64,000 nucleotides of DNA. Source: Saccharothrix violaceirubra. GTDB taxonomy: Bacteria; Actinomycetota; Actinomycetes; Mycobacteriales; Pseudonocardiaceae. Location: assembly GCF_014203755.1 (NCBI RefSeq), contig NZ_JACHJS010000001.1, positions 2,728,001 through 2,792,000 of the forward strand, written 5' to 3'. The notes below the pieces were generated by a model, which worked only from the letters and a program-made list of their open reading frames with translations, was not told where the DNA came from and made no database searches. This document shows, piece by piece, positions 32,941 to 41,638 of the stretch (the first letter of the stretch is position 1; each line of letters starts with the position of its first letter). Made by a program: the position numbers and the translations under genes.

Positions 32941-33001
32941 TTCCAACGTCCTGCGGCGGAACGGGGAAATGACGACATTCTTGCCCTTGAGGGCGTTGGA
33001 A
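32941..33001. promoter_or_regulatory. paired inverted sites between MFS and Lrp genes
   Basis: TTCCAACGTCCT and its inverted partner AGGGCGTTGGAA (11 of 12 positions pair) are about 53 bases centre to centre, five helical turns, as expected for a wrapped Lrp/AsnC multimer. A -10 element TATATT (33008-33013) follows and ends seven bases before the GTG of the regulator, so that mRNA is likely leaderless. Confidence 0.7.
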
Positions 33002-33020
33002 CGATGGTATATTCGCCCCT

Positions 33021-33491
33021 GTGCCTTCGGATCAGCGGCCGACGATCGATGCGACCGACGACCTCATCCTCCAACTCCTGCAACAGGACGGGCGGATGAG
33101 CACCGCAGACCTCGCGCGAGCGATCAACATGTCGGCCTCGTCCACCGCCGACCGGGTACGACGCCTGACCGACCAGGGCGTCATCCAGGGCTACCGGGCC
33201 GTCGTCGACCCCGCCGCCCTCGGCTACCCGCTGACCGCGTTCATCCGCGTCCGTCTCACGACCGGCGTCGCCAACCCGTTCCGCGAGTTGCTCCAGACCA
33301 CGCCCACGATCACCGAGGCGCACCACCTCACCGGCGACGACTGCTACCTGCTGAAGGTCCTGGCCCGATCAATGCCCGACCTGGAAGAGCTGACCGGCAG
33401 ACTCGTCACCTTCGGCCATCTCACCACCAACATCGTCTTCTCCAGTCCCGTAGACGGCCGCACCCTGCCACCCGCCGAAGACCACGCCTGA
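33021..33491 (+). CDS. Lrp/AsnC-family transcriptional regulator
   Basis: 156 residues. N-terminal winged helix: DATDDLILQLLQQDGRMSTA, then DLARAINMSASSTADRVRRL. The C-terminal RAM/AsnC ligand domain spans residues about 70-145 (GYPLTAFIRVRL, EAHHLTGDDCYLLKVLARS, TTNIVFSSPV). Binds DNA as dimers and higher oligomers, commonly sensing an amino acid or related molecule. The GTG start has no Shine-Dalgarno and sits about seven bases beyond a TATATT -10 box, suggesting leaderless translation. Divergent from and likely controlling the MFS exporter. Confidence 0.92.
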   Translation: MPSDQRPTIDATDDLILQLLQQDGRMSTADLARAINMSASSTADRVRRLTDQGVIQGYRAVVDPAALGYPLTAFIRVRLTTGVANPFRELLQTTPTITEAHHLTGDDCYLLKVLARSMPDLEELTGRLVTFGHLTTNIVFSSPVDGRTLPPAEDHA

Positions 33492-33498
33492 CGCGTGT

Positions 33499-33545
33499 TC
33501 CAAGGCTGGGAGCCGGTGTGATGCCGGCTGGATCACAAGCTTGGA
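33499..33545 (+). terminator. possible hairpin after the Lrp gene
   Basis: Inner stem AGCCGG-tgtgatg-CCGGCT with an outer imperfect stem TCCAAG/CTTGGA, starting 8 bases after the Lrp stop. Confidence 0.45.
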
Positions 33546-34384
33546 GCCCGTTCCCACCCCGACGTGGGTGACGAAGACGGCGCGGACGACGGACTCGCCG
33601 TCATCGACCAGATCCGGGAGCGGGCGGGGGTGACGAGCAGTCAGCGGCGGACACGCACCGTGGAAGTCGCCGTTCCTCGACTCCGGCTGCGTCCGCTGTG
33701 CAGGCGGATCAATTCCCGAGGAGACAGAAGCGAAGGCGTGCTTGGAGATGTGACACGGCTTGGTCGCATTGGCACGGCGCCGCTGCGGTTATGGGGTGAG
33801 TCGTCCCGGCTGGGCAGTCGAGGTGAGAAGTTGTCGGGCCCGTCGGGGGCTTCCGCTCGTCGGCGGGCGCGCAGCGCGCGCGTGAATGTTGACCCGCTTC
33901 TGCTCTGTGGCCGCGTCGGATGCCCGCCGCGGGCGGTCCGTGATCCGCTTGGCTTGCGGGTCGCCAGCGAGTTCGTGTGTCGTGCGGACTCCGGCGCCTC
34001 GGCAGGGATCTTGCCGGGAGCCGTGCGGAGAGCCTCGATCGCGTTTGCAGTGTGCGAGGAGAGCGGCTGATTCGTCTCTCGGTATGAGAGTGCGGTGGCC
34101 GTTGTGTTCACGTGGTCGGGTGGTCATCGGTGTGGACGGGGCCGCACGATGGCGAAGACGACCGTGTGCGTCCACGTGGCTGAAAGAGTCGAAGGCCGCC
34201 GTTGAGTCGCTGTTCGCACCTCAGAACCGCGACCTCACCCGCCGCCCGCCCCAGCGGAACGGCATCGCGATGGCGACGGCCGGCAACAGGGCCTTGACCA
34301 GGAAAAACGCCCAACTTCTGCCCCGGATTTTGGCGGCGGACAACGATCATGTAATCTATGCACACACCACGGCGCAAGCCGAGG
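33546..34384. other. gene-poor stretch before tRNA-Leu
   Basis: No frame here has a recognisable domain. Codon-position GC is weaker and more even than in the genes around it. A frame at 33564-34070 is open but starts without a ribosome site and looks like random arginine/serine-rich sequence. The stretch ends in the tRNA promoter. It may be decayed DNA from the adjacent mobile element. Confidence 0.5.
34330..34357 (+). promoter_or_regulatory. tRNA-Leu promoter
   Basis: TTGGCG and TAATCT with a 16-base spacer lie about 27 bases before the mature tRNA end, in a locally AT-richer stretch. Confidence 0.6.
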
Positions 34385-34467
34385 GTCCGGGTGGCGGAAT
34401 GGCAGACGCGCTAGCTTGAGGTGCTAGTCCCCGAAAGGGGGTGGGGGTTCAAGTCCCCCCTCGGACA
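34385..34467 (+). tRNA. tRNA-Leu (anticodon GAG)
   Basis: Full class II cloverleaf, 83 bases with discriminator A and no encoded CCA. The acceptor GTCCGGG pairs with CTCGGAC (one G-T pair). The D arm is GGCGGAATGGCAGACGC. The anticodon stem CTAGC/GCTAG encloses the loop TTGAGGT, anticodon GAG, reading CUC and CUU. The long variable arm is GTCCCCGAAAGGGGG, and the T arm GGGGGTTCAAGTCCCCC is perfect. It is followed by a strong terminator and then by a serine recombinase gene. Confidence 0.97.
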
Positions 34468-34477
34468 TAGAATTACC

Positions 34478-34516
34478 ACACGAGCCCGGCATGATCGTAA
34501 CATGCCGGGCTCGTGT
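34478..34516. terminator. terminator between tRNA-Leu and the convergent recombinase
   Basis: ACACGAGCCCGGCATG-atcgtaa-CATGCCGGGCTCGTGT is a perfect 16-pair stem with a 7-base loop, able to stop transcription from both sides. It abuts the recombinase stop. Confidence 0.92.
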
Positions 34517-34520
34517 CATG

Positions 34521-35933
34521 TCAAGACCCGGTCTGAACTGGGCTTTTTCCCACGGGGCGCGCATCCCACTCCGCGGTCTCCCGGTGGCAGACGACGCTCC
34601 GACCCGACTCCCGGAGAAGACCCGGCACATCGCGCGCCGCGACCTCGTCGCCCCGATGCGAAGCCAACGCGGTCGCGAGCCGCGTCAGCAGCACGTCCTC
34701 ACGCCAGTACAGCATCCTGTCCGCCGCCGGATCGGGCGCGCTCGCACTGGTGCGCCCGTGCCGACACCGGTAGCCCGCCCGACCGTGCACCCAGTGCGAG
34801 TCCATCCGCCGCCCGCAGATCCCGCAGACCGCCAACCCGCTCAACAGGTAGGTCCGTCCACCGCCGTCGCCTGTGGGCCGGGCCGCCCGGACCTTCTGCG
34901 CCGCGGTGAACACCCTGGTGCCCACCAGCGGGGTGTGGGCGAGCGACGCCGAGACCGCCCACCGGTCGATCGCGTTCGGACGCTGCGCGGCACGCTTGGA
35001 GGTGAGCGGCGTGTTCTCCCGGTCGTTGGTCACCCGGTTCCACACCTGCCGGCCCGTGTACCGGGGATTGCCGAGGATCGCCGCCACCGTCGGCACCGCC
35101 CAGACACTTCCGACGCGATGCCGATTCCGGTCTCTGTCCACTTGGGATGGTGAGGGGACGCCGCGTTCGTTGAGCGCCCGCGCGATCCCGGCCAGGCTCC
35201 GCCCGGCGACCCGCTGCTCGAAGATCCACGTCACGTGCGGTGCCGTGGCGGGGTCGGGCTCCAGGCGCTGCAGGCGCCGCCCCCATTTCGCGTGCGCCCG
35301 GTTGGGATGCGGACCCCCGTCCACTAGCCGGTACCCGTACGGCGCCCGACCGCCCAGGTACCGCCCCTGCTCGCGGGTCTGGGCCCGCATCGCCTCCAAC
35401 GACCGGGTGCGGCTGCGGATGGCCTCGCGCTGCGACTGCGCGGCCAACGTCCGCATCAGGTTGCGGTGCTCCGGATCGTCGAAGTCCACCGGCCCGTCGG
35501 TCTCCGGCAACCACAACCGGACGTCGTGCTCCGTCAGGACCTTCGCGACCTGCCAGATCTGCCGGCCCGCGAACCCCCGCTCGAACTCGCCGAGCACGAC
35601 GGCCTCGATCCGGCGTGCGGGATCGGCCAACGCCGCCAACAGTCGGGCCGCCTCGGGCCGCCGGTCCCACGACCGCAACCGCGAACACCCCTCGTCGAAG
35701 AACGACTCGACGATCGTCCCGTGCCCGTCCACCACCCGCCAGGCCACGTCGAGCTGCCAGGCCCGCGAGGACCTCGCGTCCTGGTGCCGAGTGGTCGACG
35801 TGCGCCCGTAGAAGGCGAACCGCAGCCCGAGGTGGACGTACGGATCCTGGGACTTCCCGCGCTCTGCCTTGTCCCGCTCCGAACGGAGCCACTCGTCGAA
35901 CAACGCCTGGTCGTCGTCGGTCTTCGCTGCCAT
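34521..35933 (-). CDS. large serine recombinase
   Basis: 470 residues from an ATG with AGGTGG upstream. Resolvase-type catalytic domain near residues 30-170: FAFYGRTSTTRHQDARSSRA with the nucleophilic serine in YGRTS, GEFERGFAGRQIW and the DFDDPEHRNLMR region. A recombinase domain (PF07508) follows with GRAPYGYRLV and ILGNPRYTGRQVWNR, then a zinc ribbon with CGICGRR and YRCRH. The C-terminal coiled-coil extension is short. Known: such enzymes integrate or excise phages and integrative elements at att sites. Its placement beside a tRNA, a toxin-antitoxin-like pair and gene-poor DNA suggests the end of an integrated element or its relic; no att repeats could be shown by eye. Confidence 0.92.
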   Translation of the reverse strand: MAAKTDDDQALFDEWLRSERDKAERGKSQDPYVHLGLRFAFYGRTSTTRHQDARSSRAWQLDVAWRVVDGHGTIVESFFDEGCSRLRSWDRRPEAARLLAALADPARRIEAVVLGEFERGFAGRQIWQVAKVLTEHDVRLWLPETDGPVDFDDPEHRNLMRTLAAQSQREAIRSRTRSLEAMRAQTREQGRYLGGRAPYGYRLVDGGPHPNRAHAKWGRRLQRLEPDPATAPHVTWIFEQRVAGRSLAGIARALNERGVPSPSQVDRDRNRHRVGSVWAVPTVAAILGNPRYTGRQVWNRVTNDRENTPLTSKRAAQRPNAIDRWAVSASLAHTPLVGTRVFTAAQKVRAARPTGDGGGRTYLLSGLAVCGICGRRMDSHWVHGRAGYRCRHGRTSASAPDPAADRMLYWREDVLLTRLATALASHRGDEVAARDVPGLLRESGRSVVCHRETAEWDARPVGKSPVQTGS

Positions 35934-36455
35934 CGGGCCACCTGCCGGGGGAGGGGATCGGGTCGTGGCGTGGACTCCGGCAGCCGACGGACGTGATGCC
36001 GCCGTGCCGTGCGGACATCCGAACAGCGCAGCAGCCTCACTCGAACGGCAGAAGGTCGTGCTTTGACCGGAGAAGGTGGCCGGTGGACAGCCTGGTTGGA
36101 AGGAAGTCTCTCTCCGGCACCACGACCAGCACCGGCGGGAACCACGGGTCGCACTCGGTGCCCAAGCGCCTGACCTGATGCATGACCTTGGCAGGGTGGG
36201 GTGCAGGAGGGGGCAGACCCGAATTCGGATACCTGGACACGCGATCAGCGTGCTGCGGAGGCCCGACACCCTCGTCACCTCGGTGTGTCGCTGTTGCCAT
36301 CAGGCCCGCCAAGCACGCGCCGACCGGGATGTCCACCGGCCGGCGGAAAGCAGCCGCCCCAGGGGGACGCTGCCGGTCGACGTACCCGTCGTCGCCGCGT
36401 GCTTGGGCGCCAACGTCCTGTTCTTCCGACCGACCCACGTCGAGTCGGAAGTGCG
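35934..36455. other. spacer between recombinase and toxin-like gene
   Basis: No confident gene. A 48-codon frame on the minus strand (36037-36183, beginning MHQVRRLGTECDPWFPPV and rich in hydrophobic residues) follows AAGGTC and could be a small gene or the tail of a lost one, since it directly precedes the recombinase on the same strand. It is not assigned. Confidence 0.4.
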
Positions 36456-36731
36456 TCAGATGCCTGGTGGGTGTTCGAAGGACACCCACGTCACGACCAA
36501 GACATCGACACGATCCTGGAAGGTGAGCAGCAGGTAGGTGATCAGACCGCGCCCGTCACCGAAGGTCAACTGGAACAGGCCTCCGTCGGGGTTGTCCGGG
36601 TTGAGAGGACGGCCTCGTTCCGGGACGAGGGACAGCACTTCGAACGCCTCCGCCAGGGCATCCAACGCTACGGGAGGAAGCGCGCGGATCTGATCCTGCG
36701 CGTCAGGATCGATGTCGAGGGAATAGGTCAT
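36456..36731 (-). CDS. ParE/RelE-superfamily toxin-like protein
   Basis: 91 residues. N-terminal helix DIDPDAQDQIRALPPVALDA followed by an RGRPLNPDNPDGGLFQLTFG strand region and a C-terminal beta strand VDVLVVTWVSF, the order of secondary structure of the ParE/RelE fold. Known: RelE members cut ribosome-bound mRNA and ParE members block gyrase. The usual C-terminal catalytic Arg/His residues are not obvious here, so activity is uncertain. It starts 33 bases after the likely antitoxin gene and probably forms an operon with it. Confidence 0.75.
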   Translation of the reverse strand: MTYSLDIDPDAQDQIRALPPVALDALAEAFEVLSLVPERGRPLNPDNPDGGLFQLTFGDGRGLITYLLLTFQDRVDVLVVTWVSFEHPPGI

Positions 36732-36763
36732 GATCGAGTCGACTGTCGCTCGACGGACAGTCG

Positions 36764-37168
36764 CTATCGCCCCAGTTCTTCGCGGAGCGAAGCCCACGAG
36801 ACGGTACCCGGACGCGCCGCACGGGCACGGCGTATCTCGGAGGTCGCGGCAACCAGGCGGCCTGCTGCAGCGGGATCCTGCCTTGTGAGCAGGGCGATCC
36901 GCCTCCACACCTGCAACGTCTCTCGCAGCCGGTCCAACCGCAGGGTACGGCGGGCCGCCGTCAGCGCGGTGTCGAATGCCGCGTCGAACTCGACCGCGTG
37001 CTCGGGCAGGAGCGCATCCCGGATCGCCTCGGGCGACCCGAACAGCGATGCCGCCTCGACATCGCCCACCCACTCGGGCGCGGCATCGAGCCCGTCCTCG
37101 TCCAACCCCTTGCCGGGAGGTCGGCCAGGCTCGTGTGGATGCGCAGCCGGGAAACTCACGCCTCGCAT
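36764..37168 (-). CDS. DUF6247-type protein, likely antitoxin partner
   Basis: About 134 residues; the start is uncertain (ATG 37168 used, ATG 37180 and GTG 37156 also possible). The core matches the actinobacterial DUF6247 pattern: LFGSPEAIRDALLPEHAVEF, DTALTAARRTLRLDRLRETL, then WRRIALLTRQDPAAAGRLVA. The N-terminal Pro/Asp-rich stretch has no domain. Known: genes of this kind are commonly found upstream of RelE/ParE-like toxin genes, suggesting an antitoxin or DNA-binding role, though direct evidence is scarce. Confidence 0.7.
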   Translation of the reverse strand: MRGVSFPAAHPHEPGRPPGKGLDEDGLDAAPEWVGDVEAASLFGSPEAIRDALLPEHAVEFDAAFDTALTAARRTLRLDRLRETLQVWRRIALLTRQDPAAAGRLVAATSEIRRARAARPGTVSWASLREELGR

Positions 37169-38052
37169 CCTAGCCCACATCGACACGTCTGCCGGTTGCG
37201 CAGCGTAACGGCAGAGAGTCGACGCCTGCGTCTTGTTGGCCACAGCTCAATGGGAACTGCGGCGGGCAAACCTCTTTCCACTCGAACCATAGACGTCGGG
37301 AAATGAGGACACCGACACTGTCGACTTCACACCTCAGTTCTTCGTCGAATTTTCTCGGTCACTCGTTCCGATTGAATCGCGCAGCACGTAGACGATCGTG
37401 GTGAACACCTCCGGTCGTCCACAGGCGTCGTCCCGGCACCCTTCGGACGCGTCGCGAACATGCCGTTCGAGGAGAAAGACGAGGCCAAGAGGATCGCGAA
37501 AGCTCGGTAGGACGCCAAGGCCGAGCTCTGGTACATGCCACAAGACACTCCCCGGAACCTCGTAGAGCGGTGGCTGTGACACACCCGGTGCGGCAGCCGA
37601 AATCAATGGAACCAAACCGCTCGATATCGGCGGGCGGGCGCGTGCGGCGACGCGAATGTGATGTCGCGGTAAGCCTGATGGGCACCCCGGTGGGCGGGCA
37701 TCCGCAGCGGAAACTTCCTCTACGAGGATGCTGAGAACAACGCCTCGCCGCCCGGACACGGTCGAAGTCGGCGTCACAGCCCAGTCGCCGGTGGGGCCGT
37801 GCTTCGTTTCAAGTCCCACGCGCCCGTGACTGTTGGTTCGGGGCGTCGCGCCTGGGACCGACGTCCTCCAGTGTGTCGGCGACCTTCTGGGTGTGGCCGA
37901 ATCCGCCGCAAGGTTGTTCGCAAGGTGTTCCCAGGGCCGATTCCCGACCATCGACAGCGTCGGTCGAGCGGGCGCTGGAATCCCGGTGAAGCCACGGGTT
38001 CCGATCCGGTCGACCGCCCACCGGAAACCTTCCAGGTCAAGGGGAATCAGGG
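37169..38052. other. gene-poor stretch of about 880 bases
   Basis: AT-richer than the surroundings in places (around 37310-37380). A plus-strand segment at 37461 reads MPFEEKDEAKRIAKAR, then a stop, then DAKAELWYMPQDTPRNLVER and another stop, as if a short charged protein had been broken by point mutation. Nothing else is recognisable. The last 20 bases supply the ribosome site of the next gene. Confidence 0.45.
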
Positions 38053-38583
38053 ATGAGTATGCGTGTAATCGTGGCCGCCGCAGCGGGATCGCTCGCGGTA
38101 CTGCTGTCGGCCGCGCCGGCCCAGGCGCAGATCGCGTCGCCGACCGACGCCGTGGTCACGTCCGTCGCGGTGCTCGGTTCGTCCGACCGCGCGGACTCCG
38201 GCGAGCAGGGCTCGGTCGGTGTCGCCACCCTGTCGCAACTGCACAACAGGGGGCTGCCAGGCAACTGGTGCCTGGCCAACCGCCACCCCAAGGTGTTCAT
38301 GTGGGAGTGCAACAGCTCGTACAAGGACCAGCGGTGGACGTTGAACGGCAAGGGCCAGTTGGTGAACGCCGCGAGCGGCAAGTGCCTGGCGATGCACGCC
38401 AACGGGCACGTCTTCACCCACACCTGCACCGCCTCGTACACGGATCAGCGGTGGTACAAGCACGTGAAGACCGGCGGCTACCAGTACGAGAACAAGAGCC
38501 ACCACGGAAACTGCCTGGCCGCGCACAACGACCGCGAGGTCTTCGGCTGGCGGTGTGACAACGCCTACCCCGATCAGCGCTAG
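38053..38583 (+). CDS. secreted ricin-type (beta-trefoil) lectin-like protein
   Basis: 176 residues. Signal peptide MSMRVIVAAAAGSLAVLLSA...AQA. The mature part contains three similar units with a Cys-x(n)-Cys pair and a terminal DQRW: NWCLANRHPKVFMWECNSSY..DQRW, KCLAMHANGHVFTHTCTASY..DQRW and NCLAAHNDREVFGWRCDNAY..DQR. This is the QxW-type beta-trefoil lectin fold (ricin B-like) with the three disulfides in place. Probably binds sugars outside the cell. The third unit ends at the stop, a minimal lectin with no enzyme attached. Ends at a 48-base hairpin. Confidence 0.85.
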   Translation: MSMRVIVAAAAGSLAVLLSAAPAQAQIASPTDAVVTSVAVLGSSDRADSGEQGSVGVATLSQLHNRGLPGNWCLANRHPKVFMWECNSSYKDQRWTLNGKGQLVNAASGKCLAMHANGHVFTHTCTASYTDQRWYKHVKTGGYQYENKSHHGNCLAAHNDREVFGWRCDNAYPDQR

Positions 38584-38595
38584 TATTGATGCCAT

Positions 38596-38643
38596 CACGG
38601 CAGGGTGGCTCCGGGCCCACGGGCCCGGAGCCACCCTGCCGTG
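38596..38643. terminator. very long hairpin terminator after the lectin gene
   Basis: A perfect 23-base inverted repeat (arm starts CACGGCAGGGTGGCTCCGGG) with a 2-base centre, directly after the lectin stop and before the SARP promoter. Confidence 0.88.
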
Positions 38644-38775
38644 GGCAAAGGCGACCGCGGCGTGCCCGTGAGGCCGAAGCCGATCGGGTGGGCGGGGTCG
38701 TGATCGCGGGGAAACGGTCCTTCGTCGTGTTATCGCTGGACCTGGAACGTTCCGTCGTCCGTCGGAGGGTCGACG

Positions 38776-41535
38776 ATGGGAGAGTTGCGGGTTCTCGGCG
38801 CGGTCGAAGCGTGGACGGGGTCCGGCCGGGTCGACCTGGGGCATCCTCGGCAGCGATGCGTCCTGGCCGCGCTCGTGGTGGACGCCAACCAGGTCGTGGG
38901 CGCCGACCGGTTGCTGGACCGGGTGTGGGGAGAGCGGATTCCCCAGCGGTGGCGCGAGACCCTGCACAGCTACCTGTCGCGTCTGCGGCGTGCGCTCGAC
39001 GGGTTCGCGCACACCTCGATAGCGCGGCGCAGCGGAGGCTGGGAGCTAGTGGTCCCACCCGACACGGTGGACCTGCACCGGTTCCGCCGGCTGGTGGCCA
39101 GGGGCCGCGACGCGGCGGACCCGGCGACCGGCGTCGCCGCGGTGGAGGAGGCGATGGCGCTGTGGCGCGGTGAGCCGTTCACCGGGTTGGACACGGACTG
39201 GATCGACTCGATGCGGGCCTCCTTGCTCCAGGAACGCTGGGCGGCGGAGTTGGAGCGCACGGATCTGGCCCTGCGTGTCGGACGGCACGCGGAAATCCTG
39301 CCCGGCTTGGCCGTCCGCGTCCGCGAGCACCCCTTGGACGAGCGGCTCGCCGCCCAGTACCTCGTGGCGCTCTACCGGAACGGCCGGCAGGCCGACGCCT
39401 TGGCGCACTACGGCGCGATGCGCGAGCGCCTCGCCGACGAACTGGGTGCGGATCCGGGTCCGGATCTGCGGGCCGTGCACCGGCGCATCCTCACCGCCGA
39501 TGTCACGTTGACCGTCGGGGCCCTGTCCCGTCGGCCGGTGCCGCGGCAGCTACCGCCGCCACCGCCGCACTTCGTCGGCCGTGCCGACGAGTCGGGCGTG
39601 CTGACCGGAACGGAGGCCGGGCTTTTCGCGCTGGTCGGAGCCGGAGGCATCGGGAAGACCTCGCTGGCTCTGCACTGGGCGCACCGCCACGCGGACCGGT
39701 TCCCCGACGGTCACCTGTTCGTCGACCTGAGAGGGTTCAGTCCGGCGGGTGAACCCCTGGCGGCCCGGGATGCGCTGCGCGGGTTCGTCACGGCGCTCGG
39801 CGTCGTCGATCACGATGCCGACGACCTCGACGGCCTCGCGGCCTTGTTCCGCAGTCTGGTCGCGGACCGGCGGATTCTGGTCGTGCTGGACAACGCGGCC
39901 ACTTCCGACCAGGTCGTGCCTTTGCTGCCGGGCACGGGCACGTGCACTGTGCTCATCACCGGCCGCCGTGAACTCGGCTCCCTGGTCGACCGGTACGGCG
40001 TTCGCCATTTGCGTCTGGACGTCCTGTCCCGCGACGAGGCGCGCTCCGCGCTGACCGGCCGCCTGGGCCGGGCACGGGTGGACGCGGAACCCGAGCCGGC
40101 TGACGACCTGATCGGGTTGTGCGGCGGCCACCCGCTCGCGTTGTCGATCGTGGCACGGCGGGCTTCGACCCACCCCGCGATTCCGCTGGCGGAGTTCGCC
40201 GACGAACTGCGCGACTTGGGTCTGGAAGTGCTGGACGACGAGGATCCCGCCGCGAGCCTTCCCACGGTGCTCTCCTGGTCCCTCAGGGGTTTGAGCGCGG
40301 AACAACGGGCTGTGTTCGGGTGGATGGGCACCGCGCCGGGACCCGACATCGGACTGCCGGCTGCGGTCGCCCTCTCCGGGTTGTCGCGTGCGGCGACCCG
40401 TGCGGCGCTGGGCTCCCTCGTGAGCGCGTCGCTGCTGGAGCGGCGTCCGGGAGGTCGTTTTGCCATGCACGACCTGGTCCGCGACTACGCGGCGACGGTC
40501 GATCCGGAGTCGGCCGAACCGGCACTGCGCAGAGTGGTGGGCTACTACCTGCACACGGCCCACGCCGCCGACCGGCTCCTCGACCCCCATGCCGAGCCGA
40601 TCCGGCTGACACCGCCCGAGTCCGGCGTCCGACCGCTTCCACTGCCCGACCACACGTCGGCGATGGCCTGGTTCGACGCCGAGCACGCGGACCTGCTCGC
40701 GGCGCAGCGCACGGCCGTCGCGCACGGGTGGCACGACATCGTGTGGCAACTCGCTTGGACGCTTACCACCTTCCACACCCGGCGGGGCTATCGCCATGAC
40801 GAGCTAGCGGTTTGGCAGGCGGCGGTGGACGCGGTGGCACACGCTTCCGACCCGGTCGCCGGCGTCGTCGCCCATCGGGTGCTCGGCACCGCCTACGGCA
40901 GGCTGGGACGTTACGTGGAAGCCACATCCCACCTGTACGAGGCGTTGTCGCTGGCGGGAGACGACCTGACCCAACAGGCGCTCACGCATCGGCATCTGCC
41001 GTGGATCTGGGAGCGACGTGGCGACCTGCGTCGGGCGTTGGAGCATGCCCGGCTCGCGCTGGACCTGCACCGTGGGCTCGACCGCCCGGTCGGCGAGGCC
41101 CGTGCGCTCAACTCGGCGGGGTGGTACGCCGCCAAGGCGGGCGACTACGACACGGCCGACCGGCACTGCAGGGAATCCCTCGTGCTGCACCGCGAACACG
41201 GCAACCCCACCGGCGAGGCGAACGCCTCCGACAGCCTGGGCTACATCGCCCAGCAGACCGGACGGCACGACGAAGCGGTCGGGTACTACACCAGGGCCGT
41301 CGACCTTTTCCGCGCGCTCGGCTACCTCTACGAGGTCGCCAACACTCTCGACAGCCTCGGTCACCCCTACCTCGCACTCGGGCGAACCGATGACGCACGG
41401 GCGGTGTGGCAGGACGCGTCGGAGCTGTACCGGAGTCAACGGCGCGATGGCGACGCCGACAGGGTGCGCCGCCAACTCGAGGCACTCGACGCACTGCGTC
41501 GACCCGGCCGCGCGGCCTCGTCCGAGGACGACTGA
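38776..41535 (+). CDS. SARP-family regulator with NB-ARC and TPR domains (AfsR-like)
   Basis: 919 residues. N-terminal OmpR-type winged helix (LRVLGAVEAW, VDLGHPRQRCVLAALVVDAN, HSYLSRLRRALD), then the BTAD domain (residues about 95-240; VDLHRFRRLVARGR, LVALYRNGRQADALAHY). The STAND NTPase has a Walker A GAGGIGKTSLAL (about 293-304) and Walker B ILVVLDNA. Winged helix and several TPR units follow from about residue 680 (AHRVLGTAYGRLGRYVEATS, DSLGYIAQQTGRHDEAVGYY). Known: this layout activates secondary-metabolism or development genes in actinomycetes after ligand or kinase input. GGAGGG precedes the ATG. No biosynthetic cluster is beside it, so its target is unknown. Confidence 0.93.
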   Translation: MGELRVLGAVEAWTGSGRVDLGHPRQRCVLAALVVDANQVVGADRLLDRVWGERIPQRWRETLHSYLSRLRRALDGFAHTSIARRSGGWELVVPPDTVDLHRFRRLVARGRDAADPATGVAAVEEAMALWRGEPFTGLDTDWIDSMRASLLQERWAAELERTDLALRVGRHAEILPGLAVRVREHPLDERLAAQYLVALYRNGRQADALAHYGAMRERLADELGADPGPDLRAVHRRILTADVTLTVGALSRRPVPRQLPPPPPHFVGRADESGVLTGTEAGLFALVGAGGIGKTSLALHWAHRHADRFPDGHLFVDLRGFSPAGEPLAARDALRGFVTALGVVDHDADDLDGLAALFRSLVADRRILVVLDNAATSDQVVPLLPGTGTCTVLITGRRELGSLVDRYGVRHLRLDVLSRDEARSALTGRLGRARVDAEPEPADDLIGLCGGHPLALSIVARRASTHPAIPLAEFADELRDLGLEVLDDEDPAASLPTVLSWSLRGLSAEQRAVFGWMGTAPGPDIGLPAAVALSGLSRAATRAALGSLVSASLLERRPGGRFAMHDLVRDYAATVDPESAEPALRRVVGYYLHTAHAADRLLDPHAEPIRLTPPESGVRPLPLPDHTSAMAWFDAEHADLLAAQRTAVAHGWHDIVWQLAWTLTTFHTRRGYRHDELAVWQAAVDAVAHASDPVAGVVAHRVLGTAYGRLGRYVEATSHLYEALSLAGDDLTQQALTHRHLPWIWERRGDLRRALEHARLALDLHRGLDRPVGEARALNSAGWYAAKAGDYDTADRHCRESLVLHREHGNPTGEANASDSLGYIAQQTGRHDEAVGYYTRAVDLFRALGYLYEVANTLDSLGHPYLALGRTDDARAVWQDASELYRSQRRDGDADRVRRQLEALDALRRPGRAASSEDD

Positions 41536-41576
41536 ACCGACGGTGGCCTCGATTCGGCGAGTCGAAGGTGTTAGCA

Positions 41577-41615
41577 TTCACTTCACGTTAGTGAATATCG
41601 CGTGAAGTGAGTGAA
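41577..41615. promoter_or_regulatory. operator cluster of TTCAC/GTGAA half sites before the HTH gene
   Basis: Three nested inverted repeats: ATTCAC..GTGAAT, TTCAC-gtta-GTGAA (4-base spacer) and CACTTCACG..CGTGAAGTG. Five half sites are within 39 bases, ending about 25 bases before the HTH start, suggesting autoregulation by the DNA-binding protein it precedes. Confidence 0.7.
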
Positions 41616-41638
41616 GCGGCTGAGAGTGAGGGGTCGAC

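Noticed and set aside
33564..34070. Gene between the Lrp gene and tRNA-Leu
   Set aside because: Open frame without ribosome site, domain or coding-type codon bias.
34385..34520. tRNA-Leu 3' end as attachment site of the recombinase
   Set aside because: I could not find a second copy of the tRNA 3' end in the window, and large serine recombinases usually do not use tRNA genes.
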